A DNA stretch of 64,000 nt from Polynucleobacter sp. 15G-AUS-farblos (GTDB lineage Bacteria; Pseudomonadota; Gammaproteobacteria; Burkholderiales; Burkholderiaceae), in NCBI RefSeq assembly GCF_018882445.1, contig NZ_JACVOM010000003.1:62001-126000 (forward strand), written 5' to 3'. Below the pieces are notes generated by a model. It had not been told where the DNA came from, searched no databases, and saw nothing but the letters and a program-made list of their open reading frames with translations. How positions within the stretch are numbered: position 1 is the stretch's first letter; every line of letters starts with the position of its first letter. The position numbers and the translations under genes are program-made. Positions 10,365 through 18,770 of the stretch are shown here, piece after piece.

Positions 10365-10392
10365 AAATGGGGTTCAAAAAAGAGATTTCAAG
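10365..10392 (-). promoter_or_regulatory. Sigma-32 (heat-shock) promoter of dnaK
   Basis: On the minus strand: CTTGAAA (10392-10386), a 13-base spacer, then CCCCATTT (10372-10365). This equals the established sigma-32 consensus CTTGAAA / CCCCATNT at every defined position. It lies about 80 bases upstream of the dnaK start. There is no CIRCE operator nearby. Confidence 0.85.
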
Positions 10393-10404
10393 GGCTGAAA
10401 TAGT

Positions 10405-10430
10405 AAAAAAGGCAGAAATCTGCCCTTTTT
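10405..10430 (-). terminator. Intrinsic terminator after grpE (bidirectional form)
   Basis: GGCAG (10411-10415), loop AAAT, CTGCC (10420-10424), flanked by six A on the left and C plus five T on the right. Read on the minus strand this ends grpE transcripts just upstream of the dnaK promoter. Confidence 0.7.
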
Positions 10431-10475
10431 ATGCATTTTTGGGTCTTTTCTGGGGATTTACCCCCCTAAAAAGCC

Positions 10476-11021
10476 TTATTTCGGGGCGCTTACGGTCACC
10501 AAAGCGGGTCTAAGGACCCTATCGGCCACGGTATAACCTCGCTGAAGTACAGAAACTACAGTATTCGGATCCTGCTCTGATGGCACTGAGGCAATGGCTT
10601 GATGGTGATGAGGATCGAATTTATCCCCTACTGCAGGATTAATTTCGGTCATACGGCCTTTTTCAAAGGCAGATAAAAGCTGCTTGAGGGTGATTTCTAA
10701 ACCCTCTTTAAACGCCTTTGCATCTCCAGCATCAGTACTCAAGGCTGCATATAGGCTGTCGGTGACAGGTACTAGATGCTCAGCAAAACTTTCAATTGCA
10801 AACTTGTGTGCCTTAGCAATGTCTTCAACAGCACGTCGGCGAATATTTTCACCTTCCGCCTTAGCGCGCAAGAAGTTATCTTGCATGTCGGTCAGCTTTT
10901 GATTGAGTTCAGCAATCTCCTGCTCTGGCGTCAAAGGTACAGCGGCTTCTGCAGCAGCCTCTGCCGCATCAGGAGTGGTATTTTCTGGCTCAGAATTGGG
11001 GTTTTGATTTTCTTGTGTCAT
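10476..11021 (-). CDS. grpE: Nucleotide exchange factor GrpE
   Basis: Releases ADP from DnaK to reset the chaperone cycle. 181 residues with the expected layout: an acidic, disordered N terminus rich in E, A and P; a long coiled coil (about 35-85, [22 protein letters not shown]); and a C-terminal beta domain with [10 protein letters not shown] and [14 protein letters not shown]. It has its own sigma-32 promoter, which overlaps the 3' end of hemH, and its own terminator, so it is a transcription unit separate from dnaK. Confidence 0.95.
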   Translation of the reverse strand: MTQENQNPNSEPENTTPDAAEAAAEAAVPLTPEQEIAELNQKLTDMQDNFLRAKAEGENIRRRAVEDIAKAHKFAIESFAEHLVPVTDSLYAALSTDAGDAKAFKEGLEITLKQLLSAFEKGRMTEINPAVGDKFDPHHHQAIASVPSEQDPNTVVSVLQRGYTVADRVLRPALVTVSAPK

Positions 11022-11062
11022 GGATGCTATTTCGCTTTAATGAAGAATGGCTATTAAATGCA

Positions 11063-11090
11063 ATATGGGGTTAAAAGATTGGAATTCAAG
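11063..11090 (-). promoter_or_regulatory. Sigma-32 (heat-shock) promoter of grpE, overlapping hemH stop
   Basis: On the minus strand: CTTGAAT (11090-11084), a 13-base spacer, then CCCCATAT (11070-11063). One mismatch to the -35 consensus and none to the -10. The -35 element overlaps the last codons of hemH (stop at 11086-11088). The grpE start is about 42 bases downstream. Confidence 0.8.
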
Positions 11091-12180
11091 TCTTGGCTCG
11101 TTCTGCTAATTCTGCTCTCTCATTGCGCAAGGCAAGCTCAGCTTCAGACTCAGTGCCTAGCGACCAACCTAATAAATGCTGGTGGGCAATATCACTCAGA
11201 GCCTCAATCCATTTGGGGTTGCTATTCAGACAGGGAATATAGCGATAATCCTTGCCGCCATGCTCCAAGAAGATTTCTCTAGCTTCCATGGCAATTTCTT
11301 CGAGAGTCTCTAGACAATCCGCTGGAAATCCGGGGCAAAAAATATCAATCCGCTGACATCCTTCTTTTGCCAACTTTTCAATTGTTGGGGCGGTATAAGG
11401 CTTGAGCCATTCCGCCTTACCAAAGCGTGATTGAAAAGTCACAATGTATTCACCCTTTTCCAATCCCAATGCTTCACCAAGTAAGCGCCCTGTTTTTAAA
11501 CATTCGCAGTGATAGGGGTCGCCCTTCATCAAATTACGCTTAGGCAAACCATGAAAGGACATGACAAAGCGATCGCCGGCCGCAAAATTGGGACGCCCAT
11601 CTTTATCCCAAGCACTCAATACTTGATCACGCAATGCATGGATATAGGCAGCATTATCGTGATAGTGCTTCACTAAACGTAACTCCGGTTGATCGCGCCA
11701 AGTGCTTAGCACTCGAAAGACTTGATCAAAACTTGAGGCTGTCGTAGTAGCGGAATACTGGGGATACAAAGGCAAGAGTAATAAACGCTCCATACCTTGA
11801 GCCTTAAGGCTATCCAAGGCTTCTTGAGTTGAGGGTTGGCCATAGCGCATAGCCAAATCGACTAAGACAGTATGACCTTGGTGGGCAAACTTTTCACCTA
11901 ATTCTTTCGCTTGCAAACGTGAGTAATGCATTAATGGTGAACCTAGTTTTGGTAACCAAATCGATGCATATTTTTTAGCAGATGCACTACTGCGAATCGG
12001 CAAAATAATGCCATTCAGGATGAACCACCAAATGAAGCGAGGAATTTCTACCACTCTAGGGTCGGATAGAAATTCTTTCAGATAAGCTCTCACCGCTTTT
12101 GGGGTTGGCGCAGATGGCGTTCCCAAATTCAGTAACAACACTGCCGTCTTGGAAGCTCTTAAGTGAGGATTTTGATTCAA
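11086..12180 (-). CDS. hemH: Ferrochelatase HemH
   Basis: Inserts Fe2+ into protoporphyrin IX, the last step of protoheme synthesis. 364 residues. LLNLGTPSAPTPKAVRAYL near the N terminus, the metal-binding SFHGLPKRNL motif in the middle, and FCPGFPADCLETLEEIA in the C-terminal half are all characteristic. It sits between hrcA and grpE on the same strand, as in many Burkholderiales, although it has no chaperone role; its 3' end carries the grpE promoter. Confidence 0.96.
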   Translation of the reverse strand: MNQNPHLRASKTAVLLLNLGTPSAPTPKAVRAYLKEFLSDPRVVEIPRFIWWFILNGIILPIRSSASAKKYASIWLPKLGSPLMHYSRLQAKELGEKFAHQGHTVLVDLAMRYGQPSTQEALDSLKAQGMERLLLLPLYPQYSATTTASSFDQVFRVLSTWRDQPELRLVKHYHDNAAYIHALRDQVLSAWDKDGRPNFAAGDRFVMSFHGLPKRNLMKGDPYHCECLKTGRLLGEALGLEKGEYIVTFQSRFGKAEWLKPYTAPTIEKLAKEGCQRIDIFCPGFPADCLETLEEIAMEAREIFLEHGGKDYRYIPCLNSNPKWIEALSDIAHQHLLGWSLGTESEAELALRNERAELAERAKT

Positions 12181-12206
12181 AGTAATTTCTCTATTAATAA
12201 TATTTT

Positions 12207-13217
12207 TTAAGAGCTCAGAGCACCTGATAATAATTTAGACGTAATATCGACAATCGGAATGACTCGATCGTAAGCCATACGCGTAGGGCCAATCACTCCT
12301 AAAGTACCTACAATCTGACCATCCACACTATAAGGTGCGCTGATGACAGCTAAGTCCTCATATGGCAAGAGATCGCTCTCACCACCAATGAAAATTTGAA
12401 TGCCATCGGCATGACTAGAGACATCTAATAATTGCATTAAGACTGACTTTTGCTCCAACATATCAAACATCTTACGCAACTTATCAAGATTCGAGCTGAG
12501 GTCGCCCACATTAAGAAGACGGCGCTCACCCGATAAGACAACTTCACCCTGGCTCAAGTCATAATCTGCTACTCCAGTATGCAAGGCCAATGCCATCAGA
12601 CCAGAAATGTCAGTGCGTAGATTATCTAAGTCTGCTTTGAGATGGGCTCTCACTTGCTCAAAACTTTTTCCAGCAAACTGAGCATTGATGTAATTACCTG
12701 CCTCAATTAATTGGCTTGGTGTGTAATCTTGCGTTGTTGGCAAGATGCGGTTTTGTACATCACCCTCAGGAGTGACCATGATCAATAAAATCTTGCCCTC
12801 ACCTAAGCGTAGAAATTCAATATGCTTAAAAACCTGAGCGCGCTTAGGAGTCATGACCACACCAGCAAAATGGGTGAGATTCGACAATATTTGAGCGGCA
12901 GAATTTAATACCCTTTGCGGTGAATCCGGCAAAAGTCCTTTTTCCATCTCTCGGGCAGCCATTTCCTCCAAAGGACGAATGGTCACCATCGTGTCCACAA
13001 ATAGACGATAACCCCTGGGGGTAGGAATACGTCCAGCAGAGGTGTGAGGGCTGGTTACCAAGCCCATCTCCTCCAGATCCGCCATCACATTGCGAATGGT
13101 GGCGGCCGAAAGATCTAATCCTGAGTATCTCGAGAGCGTGCGCGAGCCAATAGGCTGACCCTCCTCGATATAACGCTCGATGAGGGTTTTGAGTAAAGCG
13201 CGGGAACGTTCATCCAT
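12207..13217 (-). CDS. hrcA: Heat-inducible transcription repressor HrcA
   Basis: Repressor that binds CIRCE operators and depends on GroEL for active folding. The N-terminal winged helix (residues 1-80) contains [20 protein letters not shown] and a conserved [21 protein letters not shown] wing; the rest is the GAF-like and dimerisation region with IFIGGES. 336 residues. A matching CIRCE site is present upstream of groES (57677-57703), which is the likely target. Divergent from nadK, with the two starts 38 bases apart. Confidence 0.96.
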   Translation of the reverse strand: MDERSRALLKTLIERYIEEGQPIGSRTLSRYSGLDLSAATIRNVMADLEEMGLVTSPHTSAGRIPTPRGYRLFVDTMVTIRPLEEMAAREMEKGLLPDSPQRVLNSAAQILSNLTHFAGVVMTPKRAQVFKHIEFLRLGEGKILLIMVTPEGDVQNRILPTTQDYTPSQLIEAGNYINAQFAGKSFEQVRAHLKADLDNLRTDISGLMALALHTGVADYDLSQGEVVLSGERRLLNVGDLSSNLDKLRKMFDMLEQKSVLMQLLDVSSHADGIQIFIGGESDLLPYEDLAVISAPYSVDGQIVGTLGVIGPTRMAYDRVIPIVDITSKLLSGALSS

Positions 13218-13254
13218 GGTGGAAGGGATTTTATGCCTATGGTTTAATCGTCAT

Positions 13255-14160
13255 ATGTTAAGCCCATCCCCAAATTCCACCAACAAGCCATTTAAGCGGA
13301 TTGCCCTTGTTGGCAAATTCCAGGCTGACGGAGTGGAGGAACGCCTACGGGATCTAGCCAAACTGGTGTCTGGCCTAGGGTGTGAAGTCTTTTTGGAGGC
13401 GGCAACCGCCCAACATCTGGGCGTTAGCGACTTTCCTACCAAAACGGCCGATGATTTTGCTGGGGCCATTGATTTAGTGGTGGTTTTAGGAGGTGACGGC
13501 ACCATGCTCGGCATTGGTCGCCAATTAGCAGGCAAAAATGTTCCCTTGGTGGGCATCAACATGGGTCGCCTCGGATATATGACGGATATTCCGATTCAAT
13601 CCGTACAAACTATTCTTCCGAAAATTATTGCCGGGGAATATGAAGCAGATACACGCACACTATTAGATGCAGTGGTTTTGCGTCAGGGCAAAGAGATTGC
13701 CCGCGCACTTGCCCTCAATGATGTGGTTGTGAATCGCTCAGGTATTTCTGGAATGGTAGAGCTCGCTGTCAACGTCAATGGTTCATTTATGTATAACCAG
13801 CGTTCAGATGGATTGATTGTGTCAACCCCAACTGGCTCAACTGCATACGCTCTATCTGCTGGTGGCCCCATTCTTCATCCACGGGTTGCCGGCATCTTGC
13901 TCGCACCAATTGCACCGCATTCACTCTCGAACCGACCTATTGTTTTGCCAGAAGATAGCGTGACTGTCATTGAGGTAGTAGATGGTCGAGAAGTGATTGT
14001 CAATTTTGATATGCAATCACAAACCGATTTACAAAGTGGCGACAAGGTTGAAGTGCGCCAATCCAATAAAACTATTACCCTCTTGCATCCTCGCAGTCAC
14101 AGTGATTACAAAACCTTACGCGAGAAGCTTCACTGGAATGAGTACCCATCGACATTCTGA
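13255..14160 (+). CDS. nadK: NAD kinase
   Basis: ATP-dependent phosphorylation of NAD+ to NADP+. GGDGTM at 79-84 holds the catalytic aspartate; INMGRLGYMTDI (101-112) and TPTGSTAYALSAGGPI are the other family motifs. I start at ATG 13255 (301 residues) because the reading frame upstream overlaps hrcA and adds a non-conserved stretch; the family normally begins just before the KRIALVGK strand. The leader is very short. nadK-recN opposite hrcA is a conserved betaproteobacterial order. Confidence 0.94.
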   Translation: MLSPSPNSTNKPFKRIALVGKFQADGVEERLRDLAKLVSGLGCEVFLEAATAQHLGVSDFPTKTADDFAGAIDLVVVLGGDGTMLGIGRQLAGKNVPLVGINMGRLGYMTDIPIQSVQTILPKIIAGEYEADTRTLLDAVVLRQGKEIARALALNDVVVNRSGISGMVELAVNVNGSFMYNQRSDGLIVSTPTGSTAYALSAGGPILHPRVAGILLAPIAPHSLSNRPIVLPEDSVTVIEVVDGREVIVNFDMQSQTDLQSGDKVEVRQSNKTITLLHPRSHSDYKTLREKLHWNEYPSTF

Positions 14161-14186
14161 TGTCGATTTCTTTGCTACGCTAATAC

Positions 14187-15857
14187 ATGCTTCAAACCAT
14201 CTCACTTCGTGACTTTGTCATTGTTGATCAGCTTGAGCTTGATTTCGCTAGTGGCTTTACCGTCCTGACTGGCGAGACAGGGGCAGGTAAATCCATTTTG
14301 CTAGATGCGCTTAGCCTGGTATTAGGTGAGCGGGCGGATAGCAGTCAAATTCGGGAAGGTGCTACTCGCGCAGAGATATCAGCCCTTTTCAGAATTGACC
14401 CCGAACAAGTCCAACACTTTAAACAGTGGCTTGATGAACAAGGCTTCCCATTAGAAGATGATGGTCAAAGTCTTCTTCTCAAAAGAACAGTGGAGAGCAA
14501 CGGCCGTAGCCGCGCTTTCATTAACGGCAGTGTCGCTACCGTAACGCAACTGCGTGAAGCCGGTGATCAGCTAGTAGATATACATGGTCAACACGCTCAT
14601 CAACTATTACTCAAAGGTGGCGCCCAACGCGAATTACTTGATCGTCATGCAGGATTACTGCCTCTAGCATCTGATGTTGCTCAGACTTTCAAAACTTTAT
14701 CCGACTCTCGCCGCAAATTAGAGCAGGCAGAAAATGCAGGGCAAGATATTGAGCGTGAGCGTGAGCGCCTAGAGTGGCAATTAGAAGAACTCACTGAACT
14801 TTCTCCCATCGAAGGAGAATGGAGCAACATTCAAAGCGAACATGCCCGATTGGCCAATGGCGCCAAAATTATTGGAGGCTGTCAGGAAGTCGTCGAATCA
14901 TTAAGTGATGCAGAAAACTCGGTAGATTCCATTTTGTCTAAAGCCTGCGGCAATATCAGCGCATTGGCTGAACATGATCCAGCGCTGAGCACCATCAGCG
15001 AAGCTTTGGATTCGGCACAAATTCAATTAGATGAAGCGATTCATGGACTGAATCGTTATTTACAAAAACTAGATCTGGATCCTGCAAGACTAGAGCAAGT
15101 CGAAGAGCGGATGCAAGCGCTCTATGGCGCCGCACGTAAATACCGCACTGAAGTAGACGAGTTACCAAAGTTATTACTGGAAACCGGTGAGCGCTTAGAA
15201 GCATTAACAGCCTCGCAGAATATTGAAGCACTACGCGAGAGAGTGAAGAGCGAAGAAGCCTCTTATCTCAAGCTTGCTAAGCAACTGTCCCAAAAACGGA
15301 GTAAAGCCGCTACTGAGTTAAGTAAGCTGGTTACCGATGCCATGCAAGATCTCTCTATGGCTGGTGGTCAATTAGAAATTGCTTTAAGCCCTCTCGGTGA
15401 AGGCGGGTCTAGCGGCCTTGAGCAAATTGAATTTTTAGTTGCAGGCCACGCCGGCAGCACCCCACGCTCGTTAGCCAAAGTTGCCTCTGGTGGCGAATTG
15501 GCTCGCATCAGCTTAGCCATTAGCGTGATTACGAGCAAAGCTTCATTTACACCTACACTCATTTTTGATGAGGTCGATGCTGGTATTGGCGGAGCAGTTG
15601 CAGAAACCGTTGGCAAACTTTTGCATCAACTAGGCCAGTCACATCAAATTTTATGTGTGACCCACTTGCCTCAAGTAGCCGCCCAAGGGAATCACCATCT
15701 CAAGGTCAGCAAATCTCAAAGTGCTGATAAAACCGTGTCTCAAGTACTTCCACTGGGTAGATCAGAACGCGTCGAAGAAGTTGCGCGGATGCTTGGCGGA
15801 GCAACGATCACCGACACCACTCGCAGACATGCGCGAGAGTTGCTAGGGCAAAACTAA
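14187..15857 (+). CDS. recN: DNA repair protein RecN
   Basis: SMC-like ATPase acting early in double-strand break repair. Walker A GETGAGKS at 29-36, a long central coiled-coil region (about 160-370), the ABC signature ASGGELARISLAI and Walker B LIFDEVDAGIGG toward the C terminus. 556 residues, full length. It begins 26 bases after nadK. No LexA box was recognised by eye upstream. Convergent with glnE. Confidence 0.96.
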   Translation: MLQTISLRDFVIVDQLELDFASGFTVLTGETGAGKSILLDALSLVLGERADSSQIREGATRAEISALFRIDPEQVQHFKQWLDEQGFPLEDDGQSLLLKRTVESNGRSRAFINGSVATVTQLREAGDQLVDIHGQHAHQLLLKGGAQRELLDRHAGLLPLASDVAQTFKTLSDSRRKLEQAENAGQDIERERERLEWQLEELTELSPIEGEWSNIQSEHARLANGAKIIGGCQEVVESLSDAENSVDSILSKACGNISALAEHDPALSTISEALDSAQIQLDEAIHGLNRYLQKLDLDPARLEQVEERMQALYGAARKYRTEVDELPKLLLETGERLEALTASQNIEALRERVKSEEASYLKLAKQLSQKRSKAATELSKLVTDAMQDLSMAGGQLEIALSPLGEGGSSGLEQIEFLVAGHAGSTPRSLAKVASGGELARISLAISVITSKASFTPTLIFDEVDAGIGGAVAETVGKLLHQLGQSHQILCVTHLPQVAAQGNHHLKVSKSQSADKTVSQVLPLGRSERVEEVARMLGGATITDTTRRHARELLGQN

Positions 15858-15871
15858 ATTTGCTGCAAACC

Positions 15872-18691
15872 TTATTCAGGGTTGGATGGCGCCAGGAATA
15901 TTTTCAGCCAGAGCGCTAAGACAGCATCACGGGCTACCATCATTTCAGGATGCTCACCAATAGCAATACGGGTTTTTTCAGCGCCATCTAGACGCAGTCG
16001 ATGTTGCAGTGCTCTCAACAGTCGATAGGCATCCCCAACGAGTTGCGCCTCGCTAGATTGAATCAAACCCAACTCTCCAGCAATTCGGAGCAAAGCAATA
16101 TTGCCTAGGTTGCCGATGAATTGAGGATGCTGATGGGAATAGGCTAGTACCAAAAATTGGACTATAAATTCAATATCTACCATGCCACCAGCATCGTGTT
16201 TTAAATCAAACTCTCCGCTAGCATTGGGATGGCCTGCATGAACCTTGCGACGCATTTCTAGAATCTCATTACGCAAATAATCGATCTGACGCCGCTGACT
16301 TAAGACCTCAGCACGAACACCATCAAAAATGAGACCTACTTCGATATTTCCAGCTGAATAGCGGGCTCTTGTGAGGGCCTGATGCTCCCATACCCAAGCT
16401 GCGTTATCCCCTTCGCGCAGCTGATACCTTCTAAATGCCTCGCTATTGGTCACTAAGAAACCAGCAGAACCATTGGGGCGCAAGCGCGTATCAATCTCAA
16501 ACAAGCTACCTGTAGAAGTAAAGGCAGTAAGCCAATTGATCATGCGTTTAGCTAAGAGTCCATACACCTCACCAGCAGCTTGGTCGGCATCATCAGCTTG
16601 ATACAAAAATACCAAATCCAAATCCGATGCATAACCCAATTCCTTACCGCCGAGCTTGCCATACGAAATAATGGCAAAGGGTGGAACTACTTCTTTAGAT
16701 AAATTGAATTTTTCAGCAACGCCAGGCCAAACTCGCTCAAACGTAGTTTGCAAAATCAGATCGGCCAACGCAGAAAGATGATCACTCACTTTTTCCACTG
16801 AAAGTGCTTGCTGAACACCAATACCCAAATCAGCTAATAAGGTAATAAAGGTTTCAGTGTGATGTGTTACCCGCAAAATATCCATGGCCTGCTCTGAACC
16901 ATCCCCATCAGCCATGACATCATCTAGCTGCATATCCAGATTGGTCTTGACCTCTCGCCAGTAGGCTGCTGGATTTTCAATTAAAAATTCTTCAGATCTA
17001 GAGTTGAGCAGATGATCCAATAGATGCGGATGTTGCGTGAGGTATTGAGCACCCCACTGAGAAGATTTCAACAAAGCCAACACATTAGATAGAGCTTTAG
17101 GGTACTCAGACAAAATAGAGAGGTAAGCACTACGACGCGCAATCGCTTCTAGCAAGTCAAAGAATCGCAATAAAGTCAGGTCGGCATGGACGCGTGAAGA
17201 CTCATTCCCTTCGATATTCTGAGCAGCCTGACGCATTAAATTATTAAAAATTAGTCGGCTCTTTTCAGGTAACTGTCTTTGTTTTAGGCTCTCTGACCAT
17301 ATGCGCCACCTAGCTAAGGTATTCGGGAAAAGCTGTTCACTCGGCTCCCATTCCAGCGCCATCGGGGCAAGATCTAAGCGCGTACTGTCGTCCAGGGAGA
17401 ATGCTTTTTCAAAAAGTCTTGCAACATTATTTTGATGGCGGTCTAACTCCGCCATGAACGAGTCAAGATCAGGATCGTTTCCTGGCTCTGCCATAGACAA
17501 GGCGATACGCGCTCTAGTGATGTCATCATCAGACAGGTAATGGGTTTGCTGATCATCCCAAACCTGAAGTCGATGCTCTAAACGCCTCAGAAAAATATAG
17601 GCAGAGTGCAAGTCCTCAACCTCATTCGCCGGAAGAATGCCGCGCTGCCGAATTAAATCCAGCACCTCTAAAGTAGGTCTAATTCTAAAACGAGGATCAG
17701 TACCGCCGCGCATGAGCTGAAACATCTGCGCAAGGAATTCGATTTCACGAATGCCCCCGCGCCCTAATTTGATATCTCGAGATTTACCATGGCGACTCGA
17801 TGAGCGCTTTTCTGCCTCTAACTGAATCTGCGCATGAAGATCCCTGATCGAAGCAATCACTCCGTAGTCTAGGTGACGGCGATAGACAAAGGGACGAATG
17901 AGTTGCTCCAACTCCTTTTCACAATGGGCATGAGCCTCGGTGCCTGGTAGTGGAGCAATAAGCCTACCTTTAATCCAAGCGTAACGCTCCCATTCCCGGC
18001 CTTGAACGAGAAGGTATTCTTCCAACATATCCAGGCTACAGACCAGCGGACCAGAATCTCCGTTTGGACGCAAACGCATGTCGACCCTAAAAACAAAACC
18101 ATTTTCATCATGTTCGGACAGCAAGGTAATTAAGCGCTTACCCATCCGCGTAAACCACTCATGATTGGATAAACTTTTTTCTGCGCCTACTGTCTCACCT
18201 TCATGCTCGTACAAAAAGATCAAATCAATGTCGGACGAAAGATTGAGCTCCAATCCACCTAACTTACCCATGCCAATAACCATTAAAGGCATTTCAGAAT
18301 CGGTCACTTGGCTCCATGGCAATCCAAACCGATGCTGTAGATCTTCACGAATAAAGGCAATGGCTTCTGCAACAGCTAATTGAGCAAAAAAGCTCAAGCT
18401 ATGGGTTACCTCTTGCAGGCTTGCCATTCCATTGAGATCTCTAAAGGCTACCGACAACATTAATCGCTGGCGGGCCAACCGTAGATCTGCCATAAATTGT
18501 GCATCATCGGCTCCGCCAGCATTCTGGAGCACCCGAGAGGCTAGGAGCAAGTCCTTGATCTCTTGAGGCTCAATCTTTTTCTGGCCGTAAGTGCGTAACC
18601 ACTCGACCCACTCAGGCCGCGCACTAAGCCAGCGGCGTGCATAAGTAGAGTGCTGCTCTAGAAAAGCAATTTGCCTAGAAAAGTCATCCAT
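15872..18691 (-). CDS. glnE: Bifunctional glutamine synthetase adenylyltransferase/adenylyl-removing enzyme
   Basis: Adds and removes AMP on glutamine synthetase in response to PII state and glutamine, setting nitrogen assimilation. 939 residues, close to the 946 of E. coli. Two nucleotidyltransferase domains are visible: the N-terminal (deadenylylating) one with GMGKLGGLELN and SSDIDLIFLYE (D154, D156), and the C-terminal (adenylylating) one with SYGKLGGKELG and SDLDLVFLY around residue 680. It stands alone, divergent from yhdP and convergent with recN. Confidence 0.97.
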   Translation of the reverse strand: MDDFSRQIAFLEQHSTYARRWLSARPEWVEWLRTYGQKKIEPQEIKDLLLASRVLQNAGGADDAQFMADLRLARQRLMLSVAFRDLNGMASLQEVTHSLSFFAQLAVAEAIAFIREDLQHRFGLPWSQVTDSEMPLMVIGMGKLGGLELNLSSDIDLIFLYEHEGETVGAEKSLSNHEWFTRMGKRLITLLSEHDENGFVFRVDMRLRPNGDSGPLVCSLDMLEEYLLVQGREWERYAWIKGRLIAPLPGTEAHAHCEKELEQLIRPFVYRRHLDYGVIASIRDLHAQIQLEAEKRSSSRHGKSRDIKLGRGGIREIEFLAQMFQLMRGGTDPRFRIRPTLEVLDLIRQRGILPANEVEDLHSAYIFLRRLEHRLQVWDDQQTHYLSDDDITRARIALSMAEPGNDPDLDSFMAELDRHQNNVARLFEKAFSLDDSTRLDLAPMALEWEPSEQLFPNTLARWRIWSESLKQRQLPEKSRLIFNNLMRQAAQNIEGNESSRVHADLTLLRFFDLLEAIARRSAYLSILSEYPKALSNVLALLKSSQWGAQYLTQHPHLLDHLLNSRSEEFLIENPAAYWREVKTNLDMQLDDVMADGDGSEQAMDILRVTHHTETFITLLADLGIGVQQALSVEKVSDHLSALADLILQTTFERVWPGVAEKFNLSKEVVPPFAIISYGKLGGKELGYASDLDLVFLYQADDADQAAGEVYGLLAKRMINWLTAFTSTGSLFEIDTRLRPNGSAGFLVTNSEAFRRYQLREGDNAAWVWEHQALTRARYSAGNIEVGLIFDGVRAEVLSQRRQIDYLRNEILEMRRKVHAGHPNASGEFDLKHDAGGMVDIEFIVQFLVLAYSHQHPQFIGNLGNIALLRIAGELGLIQSSEAQLVGDAYRLLRALQHRLRLDGAEKTRIAIGEHPEMMVARDAVLALWLKIFLAPSNPE

Positions 18692-18770
18692 TCCACCATC
18701 TTAATCCGTGACTGGAACTTGATAGGCAGAAGCTTGGCGGTCATCCTTGGGCTGACGGATAATAGAGCCC

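Noticed and set aside
11706-11714. TTAGCACTC, a CIRCE half-site, inside hemH
   Set aside because: The base-paired right arm is absent at the required 9-base spacing (GATCAAAAC instead of GAGTGCTAA), so it is a chance half-site in coding sequence.
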